Assembly: GCA_036394995.1 (NCBI GenBank)
Contig: DASWED010000117.1
Span: 13,402 to 77,401, forward strand
Source of the DNA: DASWED01 sp036394995
GTDB taxonomy: Bacteria; Actinomycetota; UBA4738; JACQTL01
DNA length: 64,000 nucleotides
Direction: 5' to 3'
The notes under the pieces are model-generated. The model did not search any database. It was given only the letters and a program-made list of their open reading frames with translations, and was not told the DNA's origin. The number at the start of each line of letters is the position of its first letter. Position 1 is the stretch's first letter. Below are positions 56,194-64,000 of this stretch, in pieces. The translations under genes were made by a program, and so were the position numbers.

Positions 56194-58455
56194 ATGAAGC
56201 TGAGTCCCGAGATCCTGGCCCGAGCGAGCAGCCGCCACCCCTGGCGAACCCTTTCCCTCTGGCTCGTGGCGATCGTGGCCATGGGGTACGTGAGCAGCCT
56301 CCTCCTCGGCGGAGTCCTGAGCCAGGACTTCGACTTCACCAACAGGCCCGAATCGGTCCGGGCCCAGGAGGTCCTCGACGAGAAGTTCCAGACGAACAAC
56401 GACCGGGACATCGAGCTCGTCATCGTGCAGTCGAACTCCCTCCATGTTGAGGACGCCCGGTTCGAGGCGGCGGTGAAGGGGCTGGAGCGGGGCATCGCCG
56501 GGCTGGACGGAGACGTCCTGGCCGGCGACCCCGTCAGCTACTACGACCTCGCGGAGAAGTCTCCCGACCAGGCTTCGGGGCTCGTGTCCACCGATCGCCG
56601 CTCCACGCTCATCTCGGTGACCCTCCAGGACAGGGAGACGACGACTGTGGACGAGCTGCGGTCGCTCGTTGAGCGGAGCGCTCCGGACGGGTTCACGGTC
56701 CGGATCGCGGGCCAGGGCGTCCTGTTCGCCGACTTCACGAAGATCGCCGAGGAGGATCTCCAGCAGGGCGAGTCGATCGGCATCGCCATCGCGCTGATCG
56801 TCCTGATCGTCGTGTTCGCGGCGATCGTCGCCGCCGTCGTGCCGATCGTGATGGCCCTGTTCGCCATCACGATCGCCCTGGGGCTGGTGTCCCTGATCGG
56901 CCAGCTGGTCGACTTCAACCTCTTCGTCACGAACATGGTGACCATGATCGGGCTGGCGGTGGGCATCGACTACTCGCTGTTCATCGTGTCCCGCTACCGC
57001 GAGGAGCGGAAGAAGGGCTTCGCCAAGCTCGAGGCCATCGGGGCGGCCGGAGCCACGGCGAACAGGGCCGTCTTCTTCAGCGGCATGACCGTGGTGCTGG
57101 CGCTGCTCGGGATGTTCATCATCCCCACGACGATCTTCCGGAGCCTGGCCGCGGGCGCGGCGCTGGTCACGCTGGCAGCGCTGGCGGCGTCGATGACACT
57201 CCTCCCGGCGATCATCAGCCTGCTCGGCGACCGCATCAACTGGCCGCGGCTGTCGAAGAGGGCCCGCCTGGACAACGGGCACGACCCGCGGGGCGGGTTC
57301 TGGGACCGCACCACCAACGCGGTCATGCGGCGGCCCGTCGCCTTCCTGCTAGCGAGCGTGGTGGTGCTCGGCGCGCTCGGGTCTTTCTACTTCCAGCTGC
57401 ACCGGGGGACGTCGCAGAACGTGAGCCGTCTGCCCGACGACTTCCCGTCGAAGCAGGCCTTCCTCGCCCTGGAGCGGGACTTCGCCGGGGGCCAGTCCAA
57501 CCCCGTGCGGATCGTCGTCACCGGCGACGTCGACGGCCCGCGGGTCAGCGCCGCCATCGAGGAGCTGCGCCGTGACGTCGCCGACGCCGGCGTGTTCGCG
57601 CCGCGGACCGACGTGGTGCGCAGCGAGGACGGGACGACGATCGAGGTCGACGCCTTCTTCAAGGGAGACCCGAACACCGACGCCGCTTTCCAGGGGATCC
57701 GGGACCTCCGGAGCGAGATCGTGCCGGCCGACTTCGAGGGGGTGCCGGGCGTCGAGGTCCTGGTCGGTGGGAACCCGGCTCGGTTCACGGACTTCCTGGA
57801 CACGATCGACCGGTATCAGTGGGTCGTCTTGGCCGTCGTGCTGGCCCTGTCGTTCATCCTGCTCACCGTGGTGTTCCGGACGATCGTGGTGCCGGTGACG
57901 GCCATCGTGATGAACCTGCTGTCGGTCTCCGCGGCCTACGGGGCGCTGACCCTCGTGTTCCAGAAGGGCGTGGGGATCGGCTTCTTCAACGCGATGGGGT
58001 TCCAGTTCCAGCGGTCCGAGGCGATCGAGGCCTGGCTCCCGCTGTTCCTGTTCTCGGTCCTGTTCGGGCTCTCCATGGACTACCAAGTGTTCCTCGTCAC
58101 CAGGATCAGGGAGGAGTACGACCGGACCGGCGACACGAACGAGGCGGTGGCGTACGGCCTGCGCACGACGGCTGGCATCATCACCGGCGCCGCGCTGATC
58201 ATGGTGGCAGTCTTCACGGGATTCGCCTCCGGCCGGCTGGGGCCGCTGCAGCAGATGGGGTTCGGCCTCGCGGTCGCCATCCTGGTGGACGCGACGATCG
58301 TGCGGACGCTCCTGGTCCCGGCCACGATGCGGCTCCTCGGCTCCCGGAACTGGTACCTACCGAAGTGGCTGGAGTGGCTCCCCCAGGTCAAGGTGGAGGG
58401 GCGGGAGCCCGAGCACGAAGAGCTCGAGTCCCCCAAGATCCCGGTTGGCGCGTAG
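56194..58455 (+). CDS. MMPL/RND-family membrane transporter
   Basis: Proton-driven exporter of lipids, drugs or hydrophobic compounds, 753 residues. Two repeats each have one transmembrane helix, a large outer loop and five further helices (first helix at residues 22-38). Landmarks are MVTMIGLAVGIDYSLFIVSR (family Asp-Tyr pair) and FGLSMDYQVFLVTRIREEY in the second half. The ATG follows AGGAGG. Under the divergent TetR-type repressor, this looks like an inducible efflux or lipid-export unit. Confidence 0.93.
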   Translation: MKLSPEILARASSRHPWRTLSLWLVAIVAMGYVSSLLLGGVLSQDFDFTNRPESVRAQEVLDEKFQTNNDRDIELVIVQSNSLHVEDARFEAAVKGLERGIAGLDGDVLAGDPVSYYDLAEKSPDQASGLVSTDRRSTLISVTLQDRETTTVDELRSLVERSAPDGFTVRIAGQGVLFADFTKIAEEDLQQGESIGIAIALIVLIVVFAAIVAAVVPIVMALFAITIALGLVSLIGQLVDFNLFVTNMVTMIGLAVGIDYSLFIVSRYREERKKGFAKLEAIGAAGATANRAVFFSGMTVVLALLGMFIIPTTIFRSLAAGAALVTLAALAASMTLLPAIISLLGDRINWPRLSKRARLDNGHDPRGGFWDRTTNAVMRRPVAFLLASVVVLGALGSFYFQLHRGTSQNVSRLPDDFPSKQAFLALERDFAGGQSNPVRIVVTGDVDGPRVSAAIEELRRDVADAGVFAPRTDVVRSEDGTTIEVDAFFKGDPNTDAAFQGIRDLRSEIVPADFEGVPGVEVLVGGNPARFTDFLDTIDRYQWVVLAVVLALSFILLTVVFRTIVVPVTAIVMNLLSVSAAYGALTLVFQKGVGIGFFNAMGFQFQRSEAIEAWLPLFLFSVLFGLSMDYQVFLVTRIREEYDRTGDTNEAVAYGLRTTAGIITGAALIMVAVFTGFASGRLGPLQQMGFGLAVAILVDATIVRTLLVPATMRLLGSRNWYLPKWLEWLPQVKVEGREPEHEELESPKIPVGA

Positions 58456-58554
58456 GCCGAGAGGGAGCCAAGCCTCCCAATCAGGGACGGAGGCCGGCCG
58501 AGGTCAGGACGTCCCGGTCACCCCCCGGATGATGCCGCCCTGCGGGACCCCCGA

Positions 58555-61056
58555 TCAGCCCTCGCTCGGCTCACGGACGCGGATGAGCCCGTCCGCGCGG
58601 ACGCGCCGGACGATCTGCCGGGACCCGGACGGCCAGGAGATGATCAGCTCCCTCACGCGACTGCTGCGCCCGAGCCCGAGATGGATGGTCGGGTCGCTCC
58701 CGGATCCGAGGCTCGTCCCGCCGCACAGGACCTGGCGCATCTGTTCGCCGGTCCGGGTCACAGCGACGACCTTCGTCCCACAACCGTCACGGTTGCTCCT
58801 GGTGCCTGCGGTGTCGACCTCCAACCAGTGCCCGCCTCCCGGCGTCACGTTTCGGTACAAGAGGGGGTGCCCCTGCTGGTCGACCACCAGCAGGTCCAGG
58901 CGCCCGTCGCGGTCGTAGTCGGCCACGGCGAGGCCTCGGCTGACGCCCGGATCGTTCGCGCGGCTCGCTGCGCTGACATCGAGGAACCTTCCGCCGCCCG
59001 CGTTGACGAACAGGAGGTTGGGCTGGGCGTTCGCTCCGTCGAGGCGGCCGGCAGCCGCGTAGAGGTCCTCCCATCCGTCGTTGTTGAAGTCGGCGAGCAC
59101 GATCCCCCACGTGATGGCCGGCACCGACGGCGACTGGTTCGGTCTGGCCACGCCCGCCGCCCGGGCCCGATCCGTGAAGGATCCGTCCCCCTGGTTGTGG
59201 AGCAGCGCGATGGCCCCCATGTTCGAAAGCGCCGTGTCGAGGTGCAGGTCACGGTCGTAGTCGCCGACCGCGATCCCCATCGTGTTCATGCTCAGGCCGG
59301 TTCCGGACTGCTCCGAGACGTCTCGGAAGCGCCATGTGCCGTCCGGTCCCAGACCGTCGTTGCGCCACAGGACGTTGGGTTCGGGGTTCGGCCCCATGGC
59401 GTCGTTGCCCAGGTACAGGTCCACGTCTCCGTCGCCGTCGTAGTCGAACCAGGTCGCCTGGAACCCCGCGCCGAAAGTGGATCCGTCCGCCTCCAGCAGG
59501 CCCGTCTGGTCGGTGAACGTCCGGCCCCCCTCGTTGTGGTACAGGTGGTCCGGGTACGTCAGGGATCTCCCCGTCCGGCAGGCCATGTGGTCGGCCACGT
59601 ACAGGTCGAGGTAGCCGTCGCCGTCGTAGTCACCCCATGCCGCGCTCTGACTCGGACCCGGATCGGCCACACCGGTCGTCGCACCGACGTCACGGAAGGA
59701 GCCCATCCCGTCGTTCCGGTAGAGGCGATTGGGACCGTCGACATTGACGTAGAGATCCTCGTCGCCGTCGTTGTCGTAGTCGGCGAAGACCCCTCCCAGG
59801 GCCATGGCGCCTCCCGTGATGCCTCGCTCGCCCGCCTCGTCCACGAACCGGCCTCCCCCGTTGATCCACAGCCCCGCGCGGCGATCCTGCTGAGGCAGGA
59901 ACAGGTCCAGGTCGCCGTCGCCGTCCACGTCGGCCCACGCGGCCCCCGCGGCCCAGTTTCCGCACGTGGAAGGACCGATCCACGCGTTGAGTCCAGCCTT
60001 CGCCGTGACGTCTCGGAACCGCGGGAACGTCACCGAGGGGCTGGCCACCCGGAATCGCAGTGGCGCGGCCCCCAGCCACGACGGACGAAGGAGGACCTGG
60101 AACGTCCCGAGGCGCGAGAACCATCGGGTCGTGGTGACCCTGTGCGCAGAGCCAACCGTCGAATGCGGCGGGATCTGGACGTGCGTCGCGGCGACGTTGA
60201 CGACGTTCTGGCGTTCGCTCCCGGGAACCAGATCGAGAGCGACTGGAGCGATCACGGCGCCGGAGGACGTGTTCGTGAGGACGAGACGAAAGCGCAGGGG
60301 ATCGCCGGCTCGAACCGTGGCCCGGGCGCCGATCAGCTTCGCGTGCACCGTGTCCGGCGACGCATGGGACGTCAGCCCGGCCGTGCCGGGTGGGATCCTC
60401 GGGAGCGCGAGGGCGGGAAGGGCAGGAAGGACGAGGGCGAAGACGACCAGCGATCCTGCCAGCGGCCGTCGCGCGATCCACCGGGTCGCTCCGGCCATCC
60501 CACAGGAGCAGCGGTCGGCCGTGAGTTCGCGTGGCGTGTCCCGAACGTGGTCGTACGCGCCCACCAGCAGCGGCAGCAGGACGACCGCGTTGTAGAACAT
60601 GTGCAGCTCCACCCTGGGGAAGACGAGTTGCACGATGCTCGTGGGGGCGGGGGCTCCGAGCAGGTTCATCCCCAGGATGGCCTGACCGAGCAGGAGGGCG
60701 TGCTCGAAGTAGTGCCAGACCTGGATGATGAGGGCGGACGTCCACCAATCCCGCGCCCGCCCGCGAAAGGCTGGCCGGAGGAGGGTCAGCCCGATCAGGA
60801 TCGCCGCGTTGTACGCGAAGTGGAGCCACTCGGACGTGACGAGAACCGGGAACACGAGCCCCAGCGCCCCCCGTGCCTCCGGCGTCGGCCACCCCAGCAC
60901 GTAGATCTGGATCGCCTGCAGGACATGCTCCGCCCAGTGCCCGAGAACGACGACCAGGAAGATGAGGATTGCCGGGGGGTGCCAGCGACCGTTCAGTGTC
61001 GCCAGCAGCCCGCGAAGCCTTCCGGCCGGGAAGGTGTCGGCGCTGACCACAGCCAC
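58555..61056 (-). CDS. Membrane protein with His-rich helices fused to FG-GAP/ASPIC-UnbV propeller
   Basis: 833-residue fusion. Residues 25-215 contain about five hydrophobic helices with paired histidines: LGHWAEHVLQ, SEWLHFAYN, VWHYFEHALLL, VELHMFYN. An exported beta-rich part follows (residues 220-350). Then come at least seven FG-GAP/VCBS calcium-type repeats such as DVDGDGDLDLFLP, DYDNDGDEDLYVN and DYDGDGDVDLYLG (residues about 365-725). The C-terminal ASPIC/UnbV domain (HWLEVDTAGTRSNRDGCGTK) is followed by the terminal propeller strand. It may be a surface-displayed adhesion or binding protein whose anchor binds metal or haem; no family with this exact order is known to me. Confidence 0.82.
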   Translation of the reverse strand: MAVVSADTFPAGRLRGLLATLNGRWHPPAILIFLVVVLGHWAEHVLQAIQIYVLGWPTPEARGALGLVFPVLVTSEWLHFAYNAAILIGLTLLRPAFRGRARDWWTSALIIQVWHYFEHALLLGQAILGMNLLGAPAPTSIVQLVFPRVELHMFYNAVVLLPLLVGAYDHVRDTPRELTADRCSCGMAGATRWIARRPLAGSLVVFALVLPALPALALPRIPPGTAGLTSHASPDTVHAKLIGARATVRAGDPLRFRLVLTNTSSGAVIAPVALDLVPGSERQNVVNVAATHVQIPPHSTVGSAHRVTTTRWFSRLGTFQVLLRPSWLGAAPLRFRVASPSVTFPRFRDVTAKAGLNAWIGPSTCGNWAAGAAWADVDGDGDLDLFLPQQDRRAGLWINGGGRFVDEAGERGITGGAMALGGVFADYDNDGDEDLYVNVDGPNRLYRNDGMGSFRDVGATTGVADPGPSQSAAWGDYDGDGYLDLYVADHMACRTGRSLTYPDHLYHNEGGRTFTDQTGLLEADGSTFGAGFQATWFDYDGDGDVDLYLGNDAMGPNPEPNVLWRNDGLGPDGTWRFRDVSEQSGTGLSMNTMGIAVGDYDRDLHLDTALSNMGAIALLHNQGDGSFTDRARAAGVARPNQSPSVPAITWGIVLADFNNDGWEDLYAAAGRLDGANAQPNLLFVNAGGGRFLDVSAASRANDPGVSRGLAVADYDRDGRLDLLVVDQQGHPLLYRNVTPGGGHWLEVDTAGTRSNRDGCGTKVVAVTRTGEQMRQVLCGGTSLGSGSDPTIHLGLGRSSRVRELIISWPSGSRQIVRRVRADGLIRVREPSEG

Positions 61057-61096
61057 TGCGGCTCACCGCCCGATCAGTGGTCCACCTCCATGGCCC

Positions 61097-61588
61097 TCAG
61101 CCCGTTCGAAGAGCCGGGAGGATCGAGACGCGAGTCTGACCCGTCTCCGTCTCGAACACCTCCACCGTGGACATGGGCCGGCACAGGGACGGATCGGTGG
61201 GGCTGATCACCCGCACGGTGGCGCGGAACTCATTCCGAGCGTTCGGATCGAAGCCTCTCTCCCAGCTGCCAATGCTGGCGCTGTTCAGGTCGAGCATGAC
61301 GCTGCGTTGCGGTCCGACCAGCACGCGCTTCTCCGCCACGACTCCAGCTCGAGCGTCACGGAACGACAACTCCATGGTGCACACCGGAGCCCCCGTCGGA
61401 GCGACGTCCGTGACCGCCAAGCGGATCGTCTGCAGAGCCGGAATGGTGCCGATCATGCCGAATGACACGGTGGGCTTGCGCGTTGCGGCCGCCGCGTCGG
61501 ACCGGATGAAGATGACGCGGACGCCGACGGCGACGAGGATCGCGGCGAGCATCACTGCCCACCACCACCGGGCGAGTCTGCCGACCAT
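61097..61588 (-). CDS. Hypothetical membrane-anchored protein
   Basis: 163-residue protein with one N-terminal transmembrane segment (WWWAVMLAAILVAVGVRVIF) and an outward domain with beta-strand character and three Cys (APVCTMELSFRD, PSLCRPMSTVEVF). The ATG at 61586-61588 follows AAGGAGGG; an upstream ATG adds an unlikely leader. It lies 40 bases upstream of the FG-GAP gene in the same direction, so the two are probably one operon and may form one surface complex. Confidence 0.68.
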   Translation of the reverse strand: MVGRLARWWWAVMLAAILVAVGVRVIFIRSDAAAATRKPTVSFGMIGTIPALQTIRLAVTDVAPTGAPVCTMELSFRDARAGVVAEKRVLVGPQRSVMLDLNSASIGSWERGFDPNARNEFRATVRVISPTDPSLCRPMSTVEVFETETGQTRVSILPALRTG

Positions 61589-61766
61589 GCTGCGGCCCTC
61601 CTTCCTGGCCCCCAGCGACGGAAGGGTGCGGGCCTCTCTTGGGGGCTTCTTGATGCCATGCGGAACCATGCCCGTTGTCACGTTCTCCATGCCGCTGCTG
61701 GACGCCTTTCTTGCCCTTGCCGTGCTGGGGTCACCCTTCCCACAGGCCCGGCCCCGGCGAGCGGCC
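61589..61766. other. Intergenic, nothing convincing
   Basis: 178 bases between the membrane-anchored protein gene and the DAO-type oxidoreductase. Apart from the ribosome site of the former, I see no clear element. Confidence 0.5.
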
Positions 61767-63215
61767 CTACCGTGGACCCCAGTGGTAGCCGAGCATCCGG
61801 GGGCTTCGGGCGATCAGCCGGGTCAGCGCAGAAGGCCGCCGCCGCTCCTCGTCGGCATTGTCCTTCCGGACGATCGCCTCCCGGACGAGAAACCCGCCGG
61901 CGGTTCGCAACGGCTCCGGTGGGAACCGCGGCGGGAGGTGCCCAACCATGGGCAACGCCGTCCACTCGTCGTCCTGGCCGATCGCCAGCGCGGCCAGCAC
62001 CCGGCCGCCGAGGCGGCTCGGCGCCACGCCGTTGCCCGAGTAGCCGGCTCCATGGTGCACGTTGCCCGACGGCCAGGTCCCGAAGAATGGGAGGTGTGAC
62101 GGCGACATGTCGATGGGGCCGCCCCACGAGTCCTCGAGCGGCACGTCGCGAAAGTTCGGGAACGTCCGCCGCAGCCCGGCAGCGGCCCGGCGAACCGATT
62201 CGACGTCGTGGGTGAACCGGGCGCCGACCTCCGATCCGATGGCTCCCCGGCCGCCGCCACCCCCGAACGCGATCCGGCCGTCGGGGGTCGTGCGGGAGTA
62301 GTGCAGCGACGACCTTGCGTCACTGACGCACTCGCCACCGGTCCACCCGAGCTCCTCGAGTCGTTCGGGCGCCGGGGCCGTCAGCACGATGTAGCTGCCG
62401 AACGGCACGAGCCACGGTCGGAGCTTCGGGAAGCCGGATGCCCAGGCGTTCAGCGCGATGACGGCCTGCCCGGCCGTCACGCGGCCGCGGGGAGTCTCGG
62501 CCTCGGCGGGTGGACCGGCCCGGAACCGGCGGACCGGCGTCCCCTCGAAGATCCGGACGCCGCGCTCGAGGAGGACGCGTCGCAGGCCCCTGGCGAGCCG
62601 GGCCGGCTGCACGGTGGCTCCTTCGCGCATGAGAGCCCCACCGCGGAAGACGGGCGATGCACACCGGAGACGGACCGCGTCCCGCGAGAGGTCGATGTAT
62701 TCGTCGCCGGCGCCGAGGCGACGCGCATCGCGCACCGCTTCACTCCAGGAGCCATCTTGGGCGGGCGCAGTCGACACTGTCAGATGCCCGGCCTGCGTGA
62801 ACCACGCGTCCACCTCGTGCTGTTGGCACCATTCGCCGATCTCCCGGATGGTCCGGCCCAGGGCGCGGCATGCCGCGACCGCCTGCCGCTCGCCGAACAG
62901 TTCCACGAGGTCGGGCAGCTCGTCCCACCATCCGGTCAGGAATCCGCCGTTCCGTCCGCTGGGGCCACCGCCACAGATGTCGCGCTCCAGGATGGCCACA
63001 CGGATCCCCGGGTCGTGGTCGATCAGGAAATAGGCCGTCCACATGCCGGTGTAGCCGCCGCCCAGGACGACCACGTCCGCCGTGATCGCTCGGTCGAGCG
63101 GCGGGCATTGCTCACCGGGCTCGGCGGCGAGCGCTTCCCGGAGCCACCAGGCCCGCCGGCGCCCGGGGGGCGGGGCGCATTCCCCGATCCGCGGCTTGGG
63201 CACACCGGTGATCAT
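61767..63215 (-). CDS. FAD-dependent amine/amino-acid oxidoreductase (DAO family)
   Basis: 482-residue flavoprotein of the DadA/PuuB group (gamma-glutamylputrescine oxidase-like). The Rossmann motif VVVLGGGYTGMWTAYFL is near residue 48, with ERDICGGGPSGRNGGFLTG as the flavin-contact loop typical of PuuB-like enzymes. The C-terminal FAD motif includes HHGAGYSGNGVAPSRLGG. It probably oxidises an amine or N-methyl amino acid. The single-domain Lrp protein encoded 81 bases upstream in the same direction could sense amino acids for the same pathway. Confidence 0.88.
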   Translation of the reverse strand: MITGVPKPRIGECAPPPGRRRAWWLREALAAEPGEQCPPLDRAITADVVVLGGGYTGMWTAYFLIDHDPGIRVAILERDICGGGPSGRNGGFLTGWWDELPDLVELFGERQAVAACRALGRTIREIGEWCQQHEVDAWFTQAGHLTVSTAPAQDGSWSEAVRDARRLGAGDEYIDLSRDAVRLRCASPVFRGGALMREGATVQPARLARGLRRVLLERGVRIFEGTPVRRFRAGPPAEAETPRGRVTAGQAVIALNAWASGFPKLRPWLVPFGSYIVLTAPAPERLEELGWTGGECVSDARSSLHYSRTTPDGRIAFGGGGGRGAIGSEVGARFTHDVESVRRAAAGLRRTFPNFRDVPLEDSWGGPIDMSPSHLPFFGTWPSGNVHHGAGYSGNGVAPSRLGGRVLAALAIGQDDEWTALPMVGHLPPRFPPEPLRTAGGFLVREAIVRKDNADEERRRPSALTRLIARSPRMLGYHWGPR

Positions 63216-63296
63216 GGAGCCAGGCTCGTCACTCGGCCCTCCTGAGCGCGCGTGCCGCTCGGTGCGATTGCTGCCGTTCGTGGCGAGCGGGGTGGG

Positions 63297-63536
63297 TCAG
63301 AACCGCACGACGGGGCAGGTCAGGGTCCGGGTGATCCCCTCGATCGCTTGGATCTTCGAGACGACCAGCCTCCCGAGCGCATCGAGGCTCGCGGCCTCGA
63401 CGCGGACGACCACGTCGTAGGGCCCCGTCACGACATCGGCAGCGAGCACCCCCCGGATCCCGATCACGGTCTGCCCCACCCGGGAGGCCATCCCTACCCC
63501 GACTTGGATCAATACGAACCCTTGGACCACCGCCAT
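63297..63536 (-). CDS. Stand-alone Lrp/AsnC ligand-binding (RAM) domain protein
   Basis: 79-residue protein consisting only of the alpha/beta sandwich effector domain of Lrp/AsnC regulators (VQGFVLIQVGVGM, GVLAADVVTGPYDVVVRVE, AIEGITRTLTCPVVRF), with no HTH. Such short forms (SraA-like) occur in actinobacteria and archaea; they form oligomers and may bind amino acids or modulate full-length Lrp proteins. It lies between the tRNA gene and the DAO oxidoreductase, same strand as both. Confidence 0.88.
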   Translation of the reverse strand: MAVVQGFVLIQVGVGMASRVGQTVIGIRGVLAADVVTGPYDVVVRVEAASLDALGRLVVSKIQAIEGITRTLTCPVVRF

Positions 63537-63673
63537 CCCTCGTCGACGATGTCTACTTCGCCATCATCGACCTCAGGCGCCGAGACCACAACGCATCGCG
63601 CTCCCGCAGGCCCCGCGCCAACCGGAGCTCTCGACAGAGGTCACAAAGCAAAGATTCGCAGGTCAGAAGGGGG

Positions 63674-63756
63674 TGCGAGAGGGGGGAGTCGAACCCCCAT
63701 GCCCTTTCGGGCACCGGATCCTAAGTCCGGCGCGTCTGCCGTTCCGCCACTCTCGC
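63674..63756 (-). tRNA. tRNA-Leu (anticodon UAG)
   Basis: Class II tRNA read from the minus strand. The acceptor stem GCGAGAG pairs with CTCTCGC. The anticodon stem is CCGGA/TCCGG, with loop CTTAGGA giving anticodon TAG for CUA/CUN leucine codons. The long variable arm is GCCC-GAAA-GGGC, and the T arm is GGGGG-TTCGACT-CCCCC. CCA is not encoded (ACCC follows). The frame of small open reading frames over it is an artefact. Confidence 0.96.
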
Positions 63757-64000
63757 TCGTTGGAAACCCACAGGTCACGGCATTGTATGTTGGCCGGCCC
63801 TCCGATCAGAGGGCTCGAACTTCTACCGAATCTCTACCGATTGGGAGGTCCGCACCTATCCGGGGCCGAAAACGATCTCGGCCGCCCTCGCAGCCGCTTG
63901 CTCCTCTAGGTGAGTCGGCAGAAAGGGCCCCTTTGGAGCGATGGCGATCGCGCCCCATCGGAGTAGTTGGGTGATGGACGTGGCGAATCTGGTGGCCCCG
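63757..64000. other. Window end, no assignable gene
   Basis: 244 bases upstream of the tRNA, somewhat lower in GC than the rest. An imperfect tandem repeat (TCTACCGAATC then TCTACCGATT) sits near 63830. An in-frame GTG/ATG at 63971-63976 (reading MDVANLVAP) may open a gene that continues beyond the window, but there is too little to judge. Confidence 0.4.

Noticed and set aside
63674..63756. Short coding frames over the tRNA region
   Set aside because: The sequence folds as a full class II tRNA-Leu, and the frames match the well-known artefact from tRNA genes.
63757..64000. Integration site beside the tRNA
   Set aside because: There is no integrase, no repeat of the tRNA 3' end, and the odd repeat lies on the 5' side of the tRNA, where attachment sites are not expected.

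Overview
The window is high-GC (roughly 70 %), gene-dense DNA from a member of the Actinomycetota. The evidence is a mec-moeB-cysO-cysM-murI-phosphodiesterase-rph-rdgB block that matches the Mycobacterium tuberculosis Rv1334-Rv1341 order, a GlgM-type glycogen synthase, a Tal-Pgi fusion, a DinB-fold protein of the mycothiol-dependent type, a DUF222/13E12 HNH protein and an InhA-type enoyl reductase. The lineage below phylum level cannot be fixed from the sequence. There are about 53 protein genes and one tRNA (Leu, UAG). I see no phage, IS element or CRISPR array, and no gap longer than 300 bases.

Layout. 1-7.2 kb: GMC oxidoreductase (cut by the window edge), acyl-CoA dehydrogenase, SDR, a UlaG-like MBL hydrolase, a small zinc protein, a secreted GH9 glycosidase and an unknown protein. 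7.3-13.3 kb: second GMC oxidoreductase, glycogen synthase, cupin, cation/proton antiporter and a lipoprotein. 13.3-19.2 kb: ECF sigma and anti-sigma pair behind a Tal-Pgi fusion, zinc ribbon, DinB-like protein, rhodanese. 19.2-30.8 kb: a 1226-residue cyclase/ATPase/solute-binding-protein fusion, a phosphodiesterase-superfamily protein, a GcvT-like protein, an M1 peptidase lipoprotein and two tandem PYROXD2-like oxidoreductases. 30.9-34.3 kb: HNH protein with an SOS promoter, adenosine deaminase, InhA-like reductase. 34.3-39.7 kb: a partner-switching operon (multi-sensor PP2C, STAS, HATPase). 39.8-47.1 kb: selD, then the sulfur-carrier cysteine cluster and its conserved neighbours. 47.1-50.5 kb: second STAS/HATPase pair, lipoprotein, gdhA. 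50.5-63.5 kb: GH15 glucoamylase/trehalase-like enzyme, GH25-like enzyme, beta-helix protein, TetR-controlled MMPL pump, a membrane-anchored FG-GAP/ASPIC protein, a DAO-type oxidoreductase and an Lrp-type domain protein.

How the genes work together. Cysteine synthesis by the thiocarboxylate route is complete: MoeB activates CysO, CysM joins it to O-phosphoserine, and Mec releases cysteine. CysO ends in Gly-Gly-Ser, so it appears to need trimming first. SelD carries an in-frame TGA where the catalytic Cys/Sec belongs, so this organism probably inserts selenocysteine. A class III cyclase, an Rv1339-like phosphodiesterase and a cNMP-binding protein could form a cyclic-nucleotide circuit. Two RsbV/RsbW-like pairs and one PP2C point to partner-switching stress control.

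Many starts lie 6-8 bases after a TANNNT -10 element, often with TCGC between, which implies widespread leaderless transcription. That pattern helped choose starts and exposed a likely ACG start (GH15). A coupled CTG start (second PYROXD2-like gene) was recognised from its Shine-Dalgarno sequence instead.
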